Assembly (NCBI GenBank): GCA_024138025.1
Contig: JAMXBD010000641.1
Location: 310,001 to 374,000, forward strand
Direction of reading: 5' to 3'
Source of the DNA: Combretum micranthum
Lineage: Eukaryota > Streptophyta > Magnoliopsida > Myrtales > Combretaceae
Length of the DNA stretch: 64,000 nt
The number at the start of each line of letters is the position of its first letter. Position 1 is the stretch's first letter. The notes under the pieces are model-generated. The model searched no databases. It was not told the origin of the DNA and saw nothing but the letters and a program-made list of their open reading frames with translations. Positions 22,169-32,325 of the stretch are shown here, in pieces. Both the position numbers and the translations under genes were made by a program.

Positions 22169-23790
22169 ACCCCCCCCCCCCCCCTTCTTTTTGTGCGAGT
22201 ATATTAATTTTGTTGTACTTTGTGGGAGCCATCTGGATATCCATTCTTTGTGGTTATTTTGTGTTACACTCAGGTTTTGAATTTGAGTAATGTTTGTAAT
22301 TTTAACAGAAATTAGGGCTAAAATATTAATTTTATTGTGGAATGTAAGAGGTACAAAAGTTATCAGAAGTGACTACTCCTTTTATAGGCCAAGACACACA
22401 AGATAAGAGAAACAAAGTACTAAAGGAATCATAAATAACTCAAACAAAGACAGGACTCAAAGACCAGTACAACCAACACATTGGTCATAATACTTTGGAT
22501 GTTCAATTTTTTGTCGAAACTAATATATAGAGAACTAATCAATTTTATGAGTTTACATTGTTAACCTATGTCCCCTTGCATGGAGTTGGTGTACCTATTT
22601 TTATGACCTCTTCTCTGTTTGAATCCAAGTTAGTGCACTCGGTATGTTTTTTTTTTTCCAGACGGGTTAGCCTGGTTTATAGGCATGTTAAAGCTCTCAT
22701 GTAGTGAAGGATAGTGGTATTATCGTTCCTTATAGGGTGGAATTAACTGATGGTAATCCTGCTATGTGAAGTCTCTTTGAGATAAGTAAGGCAAATTTAG
22801 CAATGTACCTTCAGTAGTCAATAATGGGGGTTTCAGACTTCTTATGTTGTAAGTTCTGGGACATTCTTATCTGAGCTGTGGTGGCTGCATATTTGAACTC
22901 TGCAAAATTGACAGGGAGCCTACAGGAAAAAACATGAGACACCACCTTGCCATTGCAATATTTGGCCTCTTGGGAAACCGCCTTGTTTATGAAGATGCAG
23001 AATTGGCTTATCCCATGCAGAGTTCTCTGCCAAAGGAGGGAGAACTGATGAAAACTTCTAGTCTAGCATCTCCATATCTCTGTGGTGAAAGCCTTTTTGA
23101 TAAGCTATTGTTGGTCCTTCATGGTTTATTGGGGGGTTCCCAGCCTAGTTGGCTAAAGGCAAGGTCAACCTCAAAGAGTGGGAATGATTCATCCAAGGAG
23201 TTCTATGGAGTAGATAGGGAAACTGCTGAAAGATTACAGGTTTGATGTGCTTGCCTTCATATTTTTCACTAAAGTTTAAAAGAGATTGATGATTAGATGT
23301 TTTGAACTGTCAGTGCTGATATTGAAGTTGCCTGCAGAATGACTTGGAGAGCATGCAGCTACCAGACAAGATTCGCTGGCGAATCCAAGCAGCAATGCCA
23401 ACTATTCTTCCTTCTGTACGGTGCTCTGTCTCCTGCCAGCCCCCATCCATTTCGGCTGCTGCTATAGCTTCATTACAGTCTAGCATCTCATTTTTGGGAT
23501 CAATGTCTGGAAACCCATCTTATCGGAATTCAGGGGTGTCTGCATCGCGATCTTTAACTAGTATACCAGAGAAATCGATGACATTGCCTGCGCAGCAGGA
23601 TCATAATGTTGAAATTGATGCATGGACACTTTTGGAAGATGGTGTAGGGTCTAGTACCTCTTCGAGTAGTGCGGCTATTGTTGGAACTGGAGACAATTCT
23701 AATCCTCGAGCTGCCAACTGGCTTAAGGGGGCTGTACGGGTTAGACGGACAGATCTTATGTACATTGGTGCTGTGGATGAAGATAGCTGA
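4582..23790 (+). CDS. MED12: Mediator kinase-module subunit MED12 (plant CCT/CRP type), 12 coding exons, apparent 1-base frameshift in exon 3
   Basis: MED12 is the large scaffold of the CDK8 kinase module of Mediator (with CDK8, cyclin C and MED13), a nuclear co-regulator of RNA polymerase II. In Arabidopsis the gene is CENTER CITY/CRYPTIC PRECOCIOUS, affecting embryo patterning and flowering. Coding exons are 4582-4706, 11236-11295, 11392-11496, 11957-12025, 12152-12202, 12771-12878, 13538-13687, 13796-14128, 14257-16643, 19259-21826, 22915-23239 and 23338-23790. Signatures include KRKAGQVYGVPLSGSLL (exon 6), the Med12 domain with NNVPLLRATWFI (exon 7), GPLHDILVCWIDQHEV and RIEGSQGASTSHVCDN (exon 9), DECRRTGGAAQEGDP-like and WHWQW/LLNEQ blocks (exon 10), and WLKGAVRVRRTDLMYIG at the C-terminus. 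If one base is missing in exon 3 the length would be about 2244 residues, close to the roughly 2235 of Arabidopsis. As printed, translation stops at 11976-11978. Confidence 0.95.
5074..5291. mobile_element. MITE in MED12 intron 1
   Basis: The ends form imperfect terminal inverted repeats: TAGGGTTTGTTTGGTTAGC on the left against the reverse complement of CCATCCAAATAGACCCTA on the right. The inside is AT-rich with no reading frame. GGGTNTGTTTGG ends are typical of small non-autonomous plant DNA transposons; the superfamily is not settled because the target duplication is unclear. Confidence 0.65.
5813..6981 (-). pseudogene. gypsy integrase remnant
   Basis: Minus-strand pieces resemble the integrase core (HELF..EGTKIH near 6500, TPFQIIYSRASPSLPSF near 6250-6300) and the C-terminal tail (THPIFHVS-like near 5970, then a VFQALVQW-like end near 5820). 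Several stops interrupt it, and the normal core catalytic residues cannot be followed continuously. It is non-functional. Confidence 0.7.
7276..7491 (-). pseudogene. gypsy RNase H remnant
   Basis: Minus-strand frame with VIMHNNQLIAYFSKELANK then STYKKELMSLVLAI, matching the start of Ty3/gypsy RNase H (usual pattern AYFSKxL..STYEKEL). It is truncated downstream. Confidence 0.8.
7900..8400 (-). pseudogene. gypsy reverse transcriptase remnant, active site lost
   Basis: The minus strand shows FGLPPSQPMDHRVAFKMGPE near 8340-8400, DLRAGFHQILVAHEDNSK near 8090-8150, and GHYNFLVMPHGLTNT near 8040-8090. A VFFEYQ then stands where the family has FFDD. The two catalytic aspartates are gone, so this copy cannot work. 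Confidence 0.8.
8480..8620 (-). pseudogene. gypsy protease-region remnant
   Basis: The minus strand reads NGASQNIISKPLVKQLQL, the weak image of the gypsy protease segment that normally reads G-S-x-N-F-I. It lies directly upstream of the RT remnant on the same strand. Confidence 0.5.
8820..8902 (+). repeat. TRIM left LTR
   Basis: 83 bp, starting TGTTACATAA, ending next to the primer binding site. Confidence 0.85.
9027..9109 (+). repeat. TRIM right LTR
   Basis: 83 bp, the same start as the left copy, ending TTAACA, preceded by a purine tract. Confidence 0.85.
9110..10700. other. rest of MED12 intron 1 middle part, no gene
   Basis: Probably the gag and leader part of the decayed gypsy element, but I see no recognisable gag motif. 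It includes a C-rich patch at 10532-10540 and A-rich tracts at 10574-10616. TTGGTATCGCACGAG (about 10646) resembles a Met-type primer site on the + strand, opposite to the pol remnants, so it may belong to another fragment. Confidence 0.4.
11236..11295 (+). CDS. MED12: MED12 coding exon 2
   Basis: Acceptor GATGCAG, donor CCCG|GTAACT. It encodes RSSQLAPYKLKCEKESLNS, the conserved APYKLKCEKE block, and leaves two bases of an Arg codon (phase 2). Confidence 0.92.
11392..11496 (+). CDS. MED12: MED12 coding exon 3, one base short
   Basis: Acceptor CTTGCAG, donor GAG|GTACTG. Homology demands LGPPDYFPQTPDCPEE after the split Arg. The printed exon is 105 bases where 106 are needed, because GGT is followed by four C before TGAT and five are expected for Pro-Pro-Asp. 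The upstream frame gives LGP then diverges; from PDYF onward the correct frame is one base off. This is a real frameshift or a homopolymer error in the sequence. Confidence 0.9.
11957..12025 (+). CDS. MED12: MED12 coding exon 4
   Basis: 23 codons between TGCCAG and GTATAT, encoding EAREISLTQVQAFPSAAVVK and on. In the shifted frame left by exon 3, a TGA is met at 11976-11978. Confidence 0.92.
12152..12202 (+). CDS. MED12: MED12 coding exon 5
   Basis: 17 codons (AIRKRLRANVSRAQKRK), basic, between TTTTAG and GTAATG. It continues directly into AGQVYGVPL of exon 6. Confidence 0.92.
12330..12740 (-). mobile_element. LTR-like insertion in MED12 intron 5
   Basis: Intron 5 is enlarged by AT-rich sequence. 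Its minus strand shows a TATA-like TGTATAAATAAAAG followed by TGAATAAAATG, the arrangement of promoter and polyadenylation signals in plant LTRs. No paired LTR, edges or coding region are seen. Confidence 0.35.
12771..12878 (+). CDS. MED12: MED12 coding exon 6
   Basis: 36 codons carrying AGQVYGVPLSGSLLNKPG and FPEQRPCGEDF, among the most conserved blocks of plant MED12. Edges are GGCAG and GAG|GTATGC. Confidence 0.94.
13538..13687 (+). CDS. MED12: MED12 coding exon 7 (Med12 domain)
   Basis: 50 codons. PHKRLRFLADHIPHGYRRKS then LLEILIKNNVPLLRATWFIR is the Med12 N-terminal domain shared across eukaryotes, which in yeast and human helps activate CDK8/cyclin C. Edges are TTCCAG and CAG|GTACTT. 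Confidence 0.95.
13796..14128 (+). CDS. MED12: MED12 coding exon 8
   Basis: 111 codons with LARTELWTKDIIEYLQCLLD, DRSPQMVYTGS and VKWWYVVRLLQWHYAEGLLL, all conserved in plant MED12. Edges are TTGCAG and CTGCAG|GTGGAA. Confidence 0.95.
14257..16643 (+). CDS. MED12: MED12 coding exon 9 (large)
   Basis: 795 codons plus two bases, fully open. It holds the LCEWATCDYRNFR, GPLHDILVCWIDQHEV, MRHYRILKQLPG, RSSGSVCSN, DDEDLWWARKGSKS and RIEGSQGASTSHVCDN blocks. A low-complexity, lysine-rich region (about 15595-15760) differs most from other plants. The same reading frame extends upstream to an ATG at 14143, but those residues are intron 8. Confidence 0.96.
17447..17454. repeat. hAT target-site duplication, left copy
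   Basis: GGCTGTAG, identical to 18605-18612. Confidence 0.85.
17620..17960 (+). repeat. purine-rich strand tract
   Basis: The + strand is almost only A and G (GGAGG, GAGAGGAG, GGGAAGG motifs) for about 340 bases. This produces long open frames on both strands (Glu/Gly/Arg-rich and Ser/Pro/Leu-rich). They are composition effects, not genes. Confidence 0.85.
17650..17676 (+). repeat. short telomere-like repeat inside the hAT element
   Basis: Tandem GGGTTA units (TTAGGG type) followed by one GGGTTTA unit (the usual plant type). Too short for a telomere; an interstitial simple repeat. Confidence 0.85.
18605..18612. repeat. hAT target-site duplication, right copy
   Basis: GGCTGTAG, directly after the right inverted repeat. 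Confidence 0.85.
19259..21826 (+). CDS. MED12: MED12 coding exon 10 (large)
   Basis: 2568 bases, open throughout. It contains GLMDCIRQTGGAAQEGDP, LRIHITCLCLLREALGERQS, RVFEIALAAE, IEVYVHWFRVLIGNC, FHWQWLELRLLLNEQ, LLVRPDAAPLFSEVVHLFGR, VLFGRKTIRQ, SLEEGEVVEDG and LVLPCIDQSSDESR. A glycine/serine/arginine-rich linker follows, then LRASISLRLQFLMRLLPVIC. Edges are TTTCAG and GATAG|GTGAGT. Confidence 0.96.
22139..22184. repeat. poly-C tract in MED12 intron 10
   Basis: 30 C, one A, then 15 C, preceded by CACC-rich sequence. The length may be uncertain in the assembly. Confidence 0.9.
22310..22560 (-). mobile_element. LTR-like fragment in MED12 intron 10
   Basis: The minus strand shows GGCCTATAAAAGGAG (TATA-like) and, 60-70 bases on, CACAATAAAATTAA (polyadenylation-like), followed by a short AT-rich end. 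Similar in style to the intron 5 piece. No partner or edges found. Confidence 0.3.
22915..23239 (+). CDS. MED12: MED12 coding exon 11
   Basis: Begins REPTGKNMRHHLAIAIFGLL and includes ESLFDKLLLVLHGLLGGSQP. Edges are TTGACAG and TTACAG|GTTTGA; it ends in phase 0. Confidence 0.94.
23338..23790 (+). CDS. MED12: MED12 coding exon 12 (C-terminus and stop)
   Basis: 150 codons plus TGA. It carries MQLPDKIRWRIQAAMPTILP, IDAWTLLEDG, a serine run and the terminal WLKGAVRVRRTDLMYIGAVD, matching the end of plant MED12. Confidence 0.95.
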   Translation, partial: NDLESMQLPDKIRWRIQAAMPTILPSVRCSVSCQPPSISAAAIASLQSSISFLGSMSGNPSYRNSGVSASRSLTSIPEKSMTLPAQQDHNVEIDAWTLLEDGVGSSTSSSSAAIVGTGDNSNPRAANWLKGAVRVRRTDLMYIGAVDEDS

Positions 23791-24480
23791 TTTTGACTGT
23801 TGAGATGTTATAGGAGCAAGCTAAGCCCTCCACAGGCAATTTATGCTTTTAGCTTGGTATCAAGGTCAGGGTTGCCTCTGGAGGCTTTCAGCCTATGATG
23901 GCGTGCGGGCTGTCGAGAGAATTTTTTGGGCCCCGGCAGACCTTAAAGGAGAAGTGATGCCCAGATGATGTAATTGTGGCCTGCCAAGAGGAGGCCTTCG
24001 GCCTGACTTAACTGCTAACCCTTTGATAAGTACAATTCTGGGCAAGTGCATCCGGGTGCTTAGTGCTTTGTTGTATATAGGGATAATTGTTTTCACTTTG
24101 TGAGATTAGAGTATATAAACAGTGCTTTAGAGCTTTGTGCTCATTATTGTTGCAGCATATTTATTTTAAGCTGCAAATCTATGTTAATTTTCTGAAATTC
24201 ATATTGATGCAAGTTAGCTACTGCTTGCCGATGGTAGAATTACATTTCCTCCAGTATGGTTGCTGCAATTGGCGTGACACTTTTCATATTTTCTCGTTCT
24301 ATTAACATTCATTCGGGACCTTTTTAACTTTTTTCCCTGACGCTTAAACGATACTAAGCTGCTTGGAAATTCATGTTCAGCTAGCCAATCCGGGTAAGTG
24401 GTAATCTTGCATTAGCTTTCACTATAGATTGTATTCCTGTGTTTTCCAAACTTTCAATCCTTAAAACATGCAGATAATTA
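23791..24480 (+). other. MED12: MED12 3' UTR and downstream flank
   Basis: Non-coding after the TGA. No canonical AATAAA is seen in the first 600 bases, so the polyadenylation site is not placed. Weak T/G-rich stretches near 24060-24200 could serve as far-upstream and near-upstream elements of the plant type. Confidence 0.45.
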
Positions 24481-25127
24481 TTGTAGGTGCTTTGCTTACA
24501 TACTACTGAAGTACTACAATGATGGAGCATCTAGTACTTGGCGAACGGGTTGGATTTGTATGATGCATGTCAAATATGGTAACCAGTATAATTTTACCTT
24601 TGAAGTGAACTGATCTTTGCATATCTATTTATGTAGTCGAAAAGTTCCCCGGCTGCTTGTAGAGCGCAATACTTCCTGTAAACCTTGCAGCTTGCTTGGT
24701 AGAGAAATGCTGTTTATCGAACGACTATTTCTGATATGAAGAATGTTCTTGTTTCATAGCGTAATTGTTGTGTTTACTTTGTACATTTAATTTCACACTT
24801 TAAAAAAAATAAGATAAACTAAAGACACGTCTCTTCTTTGTTCTAAGCTCTTTCAACCTGTCCATTTCTTTCTACTTAATTGCATCTTATTGGCCCATAG
24901 CTCTACTCTTAGATATTCACGAACCCATGTAATGGAGAACTGGACCTAAGAGAAGTAATAAAAGCTTAATCGTGTTACGGAGCACAAATGCTCAACTTGA
25001 AGATGGTAGTCCCTATTACAAAATGACCACATTCTGAGCCCTAAGGAAAGCGCGTGTTTAGCCAAAAATTTAGTCCCGACATTGGGTGTGGAAATTATAT
25101 AGCAATACGTATATTCGAAAGATTTAA
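24481..25127. other. spacer downstream of MED12
   Basis: AT-rich, no gene or element recognised. An AATAAA occurs at 24957-24962 but is far from the MED12 stop. Confidence 0.45.
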
Positions 25128-25752
25128 TGTCACGCTTTGAGAGGTATCATAAATGTGGCAGTCCGTTGTGCATAATACTAAAGCCTAAGAATGACTATCT
25201 TTATCATACAAAGTCTTTCATATCATGTACAAGGCGTAATCACATCCAAGTGAACGCATCGGAGTAGCGTAATTTATATTGATAACGATTGAGTGACAAA
25301 ACAAAGAGAATACTTATCATAAACAATAAATATGGTTGATTACAAATCTTAAGAGCATACTCTCGCTATTGTCTTGAAGTCTATATAAATACATTTCTTT
25401 AGAAATCTTTAAAATATTAACATAGCATACATTGCATATGAGGAAATTACAAAGGAATTTCATCTTATATTCCCATTGCTTTCATAAGAGTTTAAAATCC
25501 ATCAATGACTTCCTTAATGTCATGATCTTCGAATAGAGTCATGGATATATCTGTTTCAATAAAAATCTATGTGGGTATAAGCTTACAACTAACTTAGTGA
25601 CATATTCTCTTTCATTCGTACCGTGATATCAAAAAAGTTTATTTAATTTTCATACATATGCTATGCGTGTTATGTATCAAATCACATGATTACACAAATA
25701 TATATAGTTATCTGGAAACTATATATAGAATAGATTTACCCCTCTATGTCGA

Positions 25753-26046
25753 ATGGTTAGGGAATTGTTGATGAAGATCCTCGACCTTCTATTGCAAATC
25801 CCCAGGATCCCGTCCAAAGGGTTCGGTTGGCTCAGCTCCGAACCTAGAGTCGCATTTTCCGAGCGATGTGGATTATGTAGAAAGAAAAATGGCCCGTGTC
25901 ACAGCACGATATCAACCCATCTAACTCTACGAGTAGGAGTAGTAGCCTTCCGAAAAAATGTGACTCGATGGATGCTATGTGTGAATGTTTTATTTTTCTT
26001 GTGTCAAACCTTATTAAGGTGTCTTAGGGGCGATCAAACAATTTAG
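25753..26046 (+). other. 97-codon open frame inside LTR copy 1
   Basis: Open from 25753 to a TAG at 26046. Contains Arg, Trp and Cys-rich sequence with no family I recognise. The matching part of copy 2 carries tandem repeats instead. Probably a chance ORF in a GC-richer part of the LTR. Confidence 0.3.
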
Positions 26047-28593
26047 CAAACAATAAGCAAGCATGCATGCAAACAAAATACTTAAATAAACAATTCGAAG
26101 TTGCGATATTCTTAATTCTTATTTCATCACATAAATATAGAATCACATATATACATATCCCTGAATTCCCCATACATGTCTATTTTTATTTTTTCTTAGT
26201 ATTCTAATGCCACTATTCTATAAGCACAAGCAAGTAACGAATGTTAAGAGGAATAGCCCACTCTTCCATTTCACAATCTTCTTAGTTGTAGTAATCCTCA
26301 GGAAGGGAAATCTTATATTCCGTGTCATCTGGACAAAAGAAATACTCAGGATGAGTATTTCATAGGAGTTCTACTTAAGCTTTATAATTCTATTTTACTA
26401 TGTTTGTCAAAAATCATGTAGAATGAAATTCCAACTTAAAATAGCCATAATTTGCTCATTTTAACTTGGAATTTTGCATATAATATACCATTTTTTACCT
26501 ACCCGAAAAGACCAATCTATTTCTAAGGTTATTTTTGACATAAAAAGCCATTTGGGTTTGAAAATGGTGAGGTATTTAATCATTACGAATTTCCAATTCC
26601 TCAAAACACAATTTTTCAAACTTCTTCCTTATCCAAAAATCCTTTGGTAAAAATATAAATATTTATATGTTTGAAAAAAAAACTTTGAATATAAATATAT
26701 AGACTCATATTGTATGCAAAATTCCAATGGCGTTGTTTCAACGATTATATTACGTAAAACAATGTTTTACGGTGTTAAAAACTTGAATTTTAATAATTTT
26801 CTTTCTATGTGTTTTGAAAGAACATTATAAATTCTTGGGTTATTATAAATGAGTATATCCTTATTTTGTTTTCCAATTTCTTTTCTAAATTAAATAAATT
26901 TTCTCTTAGTTTTGGTCTTCTACAAATCTTATTTCTAGTGATAAAAATGAAGTTCTCATGATTTTTATTAAGTTGTTGATAACTTATAATAGTTTGAGTT
27001 GTGTGTGTTTTCCTTTTTTTTTTTTTTATATAAATGACTTTAATAAATAAGTCTTTTTCTTCTTATATTTTCATTTTCCAACTTCTTTTAAATTACTGTC
27101 ATTTCTAAAACTTGGTTTTTTAACTCTTTGACCAATTTTACTTGAAAGGAAATCATGTTTCAATATTTTCTTAAGTTTTTGATAATATCTATTGTTCCTT
27201 TGTAACTTGTCATGTTTATATTCCTTTTTTTATTTCTTTGAAAACGATTTATCATTTAGAAACTTGGACACTTCTATTTTTTTTTTCTAAATGAATTTAT
27301 GATTTAGTGAGTTGATTTTTATCTTCACTTATAAAACTTAGTTTAGTCATTACTTTTTATTATGGAGTTGGCAAAATCCTACAAGTAAGCTCTCTGAGAA
27401 AAATTTGCTTACCAACAAATTATTAATACTAAGTTTTAATAAACTTTATGTAACTTATCAAAATAAAGAAAATGTTTATTTTGTTAGTTAACTTCTTTGA
27501 GGAAATCATTTTCATCGTTATATAAGAAAAGTCTTGGTGGGTTTTGAAAATAAGTTGTAGAAATAATTTTTCCTATGTGGGTGATAAAAAAATCTTGATT
27601 TAGCACTAAGGATATGTATACATTAAGAGATGTTGGTTTTATTTTTCTTTTGTTTCCTTGGTAAAATTATCCATATTGATACTTAGGAAAACTTTGGGAA
27701 AGTTTGAGAAGAAGTTGTAAAAATACATTTTCTAAGTTGTCGTTGACAACTTTCTTTATTTAGTGACAAGTTTTATAACAAAAGTTTAGTTTCATGTTTT
27801 GTTATTAGAGAAAATTTCACTTTAGATTTTGTTGAGACAATAACATTATGATGTTGCCTGTATATGAGTATATAGTATAAAAAGGAAAATATAAGAAAGA
27901 TATAAGAAGCAAATAATAAGCAAGATGATAATATCAAGTATTAAGAACCTTAACTCCATCAAGGTAATCCGATCAAGTATTAGAAGCCTTAGCTTCATCA
28001 AGGCAACTCGAGACTAATAATAAGAGCATTAAGAATAATAAAAACAAGTTAATAAGAGTTAGTAAGCATTTAGACTCTATAAAATATATATAGATAATAT
28101 ATATAGTTGAGTTATAAGCATAATGACAATAAATCATAAAATCATCATAATAACAAGATAATAAAAATCGGAATTTCTTGGCATTTGCAAGAACAAAACA
28201 TGAACATATTGTTGCTTCTATAACTCATGTGAGTTTTAAAAAAAAAACATCATAATCATGCTAAGTTACATGACATGGGTAAATAGATGGTTGAAAGCTT
28301 TACCTAAGAGTGTTTTTGTTGAAGGATGAGGATGATAGCTGTAGATTATGTGGGTAGTGGTATGTGGTAAATGGTTTACATGTAGAGAAGGATCATGTAG
28401 AGAAAGATTTTGGAAGAAGTTGGTTGTAGAGAGTTTTTGTAGAGAGAAATTGTGAAGAAATTTTGAGAGAGTTTTGTTATGTAAAATGAAGGTGTAAAAG
28501 AAGTGAAGGGAAATGGAATATTTATAGTTGAAGATGAAGGAAAATTATGTGTAATAAAATAAATTAAAAAGGAAAAATTGAGAGGAAAGTACG

Positions 28594-28595
<2 letters not shown>

Positions 28596-28627
<32 letters not shown>
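28596..28627. repeat. poly-G tract of 32
   Basis: An uninterrupted G run in LTR copy 1, at the position equivalent to the G run at 44777 in copy 2. Confidence 0.9.
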
Positions 28628-28628
<1 letters not shown>

Positions 28629-29693
28629 GTTGTGGCACCGGCCATTGAAATAGAGGGGAGAGAGAGAAATCAAATTTGTAATTTTTGTAAGAAATAATTA
28701 ATATGTAAGATATGATTTGATATAAGATGTATTAGAAATATAAGAAAATAGGTGTATAGGTAGTAAGAATAGATAGTAAGAAAAAGTAGAGATAGATGAA
28801 TAGTAATGAATAATAAGATATGACAATAAATAGTAAACAAGATTAATAAGTTACCGATAGTAAAGAAAATACGTGTATAAATACGATACCTGTAAGTTTT
28901 AGTTACTGAAAAATTATGAAACCGATATTTTTGGATCTCTTATATTATTACGAGTCTAAGGTTATTAACGGAATATTTTTATCGTCTGGTGTATTAGGAC
29001 ACATTTTTTGAAAACTGATCCCGTTCGAATCCGAAAGACACTAGAAATTTGCAAATATGATATTTTTCCTATATTATTAAAAACTATTATAGAAAAATAT
29101 TTTAGTTCCGTTATTTAGGGTTTAAGAGCGTGGGATTGCCAGATCTAAATATAAGGGTTTGCTGTAGATTTTGTTAACTTTTAGGATTCCGGCTTGACTT
29201 CCGATTTGTTGAGCTATTCATAAGATCATAAAATTTTGAGATTTTTGACCATTTTATATTTTTGGTTCCACATTTATGTTTTATTTTATTTGTGATTTAT
29301 TTAATATTTTTCAGTTTCTGAGATTTTTTAGCGGAGTCTAGGGTTATGGGTTGACTCCGTTTGACTTTTGAAGGTAATCTAAATTTTTAATTTTATAATC
29401 CATCGAATGATTTAAGGTTTTAGTGTTTTGTTGGCGAGTATTATTTGAATATTTCATCTTGATTTGCGTTTTAGGGATCGGATAGATGATTTGGTTGGCA
29501 TATGGATTTGAATTAATCAATCGTTGGATTTTTCATTTTGTTTTGAGGGTTCTCTTTTTCTCAAGGTTAAGAATTTTTGTATTTGATCTTATTTAAAATT
29601 CGGTTTTAACTTAGGTCGATTTTTAGGGTTTCGGTTTTGAGTTTGACTTCTAGGATTATTTTCTAAGAATTATGAAAAATTCAGGGGTTTACA

Positions 29694-32070
29694 CCCAAAC
29701 CGAGTTACTCTCAACTCACTTTCGGATTAATTGTCCATTTGTGCAACAAGGGTCCCTTCCCCTTGTCCACTGGCTTTGAGAGTAATTTTATTCATATGTT
29801 GCTTAATATGCCGTGTCAACATGTTAAGCATTGATTTTGATATCAAGTAACTTCCCTAGTAATTTATTTTATTAGTGAATTCTTGAAAAGAGTTATTTAA
29901 CAAATTTTTAATATTTTTTAGTTGTCAGGTGTTACATTTTACCAATAAAAATAAGAGGGAGAATAACTTATTTGCTTTTTGAGTTGCTTTCAGAAAGTTA
30001 ATGCTAGTAATTGAGGTGCGTCTCTATTGTATGCTCGTTATCATGCTACTGTCAAATTTCACAGGCTGTTTTTTCCACGTAATTTTTAGTTTAACAGGCT
30101 CTATGTAATGACGCTCTTATGCTTATTAATGTAATGTATATATGAAACAAATCAGACATGGTTCATAGCCTTGCAGTATGGAATTTCAATTTTAAATGAA
30201 ATCACATGAAGCCAGGCTCGTAACAGTTGATTAGTGCTTTTTCTTATTTTATAGCATTGGATCATAAATGAATAATGTCGCTTTGTGAAGAGGAGACGAT
30301 TACTCATAGGAATTGCTTAAGACGATTGGAAGCGGGGTCCAATTACGATAGGGGGTTCGAGCTTGATCATCCAATTGAATTCATTCTAGTGTTGGGCTCG
30401 GAATTTTGACAAATAAGTGATCATGTTTTTATTTGTAAACTATTTATTAGTATTAAATAAAGGACATATTGGTTTTGGATTGGTTTTATGATAATTTATT
30501 TACTAAATATATTTAACTAAGAATATAATTGAAAAATTGCAGGGAAAAAGAAAAGGAAAACCAAAAAAAGTTGTTATACTCTTGTGGTAGTCTTTTACTC
30601 ATCCAAGTAGTTAGAATTATACATAAGTCAAGTTGCTTGCAGGCTATTTAAACTGAATTCATATTAAGCTTAGTTTAGTTTAATCTCAAAATAAAGTTTG
30701 TTTTCTAAACAAGTTAGATTTTGATTTATTGCTTTTGGTTCTTGGCAACTAAGCTTAACTATTTTTGAGGTATTTGATCTTAACTTCATTCGAGTTTGAT
30801 TTATAAATAAGTTGAGTTTGAGCTTGAGCTTAAAATAAAACTTATTTAACTAAACAAGTTAAGGTGAAACCTGTAGATAGTAATTTATAAGCTAGTTGAT
30901 TCACAAGCTCACTAAGAGTTAAACTAGCTTGAGTTAAGCTCAATAAATTTTAAGTGAGTTGAGCTTGAACTTGTGCTCAACCTCATTTAGCTATGTTCGA
31001 GTTTGTAATTTTATCGCGATAAAAGTTTTACTTGGCTCGATCTTGATAATCTTCGTGAATGAGTTTTTATAAAAGATAGGGGTTGTTGGATAAGACTACA
31101 ACTGTTATGAGTCATACAATTCAATTGTACCGTTAGAATTTAAAAAAAAAAAACGAAAAAATATTTTGTAGTTCAAACGTAGGTTATGTGACTTAATTGT
31201 TATTTTTTGCGCAACTCATTGTGTGATGCTTAGCCAACACTGTGCTTCAGTGGCTAGTTTATAATCAATATTATTTGGTTAAATCAATTGTTATAGACCA
31301 ATAAAAGCATACATTCTAATTAATATTAGTAAATGTTGAATAGACATGGACTGGACCATATGTTTATGAATAGAAAACGTGGCTAACTTGTAATTTTGCC
31401 TTCAATTTTCTTCTCATACTAGGATTTAGAATCGAGCCCAATCAACGAAGGGCAGGTGCTCCCTTTGTATTTCAAGGAACACTTAAATGTTGACCCAGCC
31501 AAAGACATTCCCCATGTTTCCTAGGCTGGGTAAAGGTGATCACATGCAAGAAAAGAACAAAACAGCACCAAAACAGCATACGACAAAGGGTACTTTCGAT
31601 GCTTTTCGTGCACAGTGGGGTTAGGTTTCACTTGAACTAGGTTTGCCACTTGCAAGAGTGCCACTAAAATCGCATTCACTAGGCCTACTGCAGAGCCTAG
31701 TCATGTTTCAGGTTAAAGGGCGTACATGTTAGTAAATTCACGTGTTTGTGCAAATTCGGAAAACCTTCACCATTGGCTTTTACTTGGATTCTTTCTAGGA
31801 TCGTGTCCAGAACTTATTTTAGGATTGTGGGGGTGGGTGGGGGGCCTTCTTGCCTTCTTTATCGGTGCTTTTATGCCGAAATCACTTCTATATATGCAGG
31901 ACATTTTTTGATACGTTGGTTTTCACCTAATGGTATGTGGAAAATATAAATTATAACAGGTATTTTCATATTTTACAAATATATGATGTTAAATTTTCTT
32001 TTTAGTAATATATAACTTGTGCTTTGCTAATATCAGTTATAAATACGTGGCTCATTTAATTAGTTTATGG
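29694..32070. other. spacer with an old GAGCTTGA-rich element
   Basis: No gene. 30590-31040 is full of AAGCTCGAG/GAGCTTGAG and TTAACTAAACAAG-like words on both strands, like the hAT-like elements at 32935 and 36802, so it is probably another decayed copy. The rest is AT-rich with nothing recognised. Confidence 0.45.
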
Positions 32071-32076
32071 TTAATT

Positions 32077-32325
32077 ACACAAATGATACATGAACTTTAA
32101 TAAAATATGCACTTAGGTACCTGAACTTTAAAACGGACTAATGAAGTATATAAAATTTGAAATTGATCAATTTATATCTAAAAGAACTTTTCATGCACGC
32201 CAACAATATCTTTGTCAAGTACTTTTAGGTACTAAATTGATCAATTTTAAAGTTGATCTATTTGAAAGTTTAGATACTTAATTACATTTTTTTGTCAAAG
32301 TTCAAGTATCATTCATGACCTTTAT
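32077..32325. mobile_element. fold-back MITE
   Basis: Long imperfect inverted repeat: the left arm reads AATGATACATGAACTTTAAT near 32083 and the right arm's complement reads AATGATACTTGAACTTTGAC. Pairing continues inward through GGTACCTGAACTTTAAA against AAGTATCTAAACTTTCAAA, then TTGATCAATTTA on both arms. The arms cover most of the length, and there is no ORF. Confidence 0.7.

Larger units (their letters stand above)
25128..29693 (+). mobile_element. long LTR, copy 1 (solo-LTR-like)
   Basis: Starts TGTCACGC and reaches AGGGGTTTACA. It shares order and sequence with 41874-45462: the TGTCAC start followed by NNCAGTCCG, GGCGATCAAACAATTT near 26030 (42815), AAAATNGCCATAA near 26435 (43200), a poly-G tract (28596-28627), CCGATAGTAANGAAATACG downstream, and the GGGTTTACA end. 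Such ends (TG...CA) and such length suit a solo or partial LTR of a Ty3/gypsy family with very long LTRs. No 5-bp duplication is visible, and the true right end could lie later (a GGTGTTACA occurs near 29930). Confidence 0.55.

Noticed and set aside
28376..28645. Proline-run open frame on the minus strand
   Set aside because: The Pro run is translation of the poly-G tract; no conserved sequence around it.
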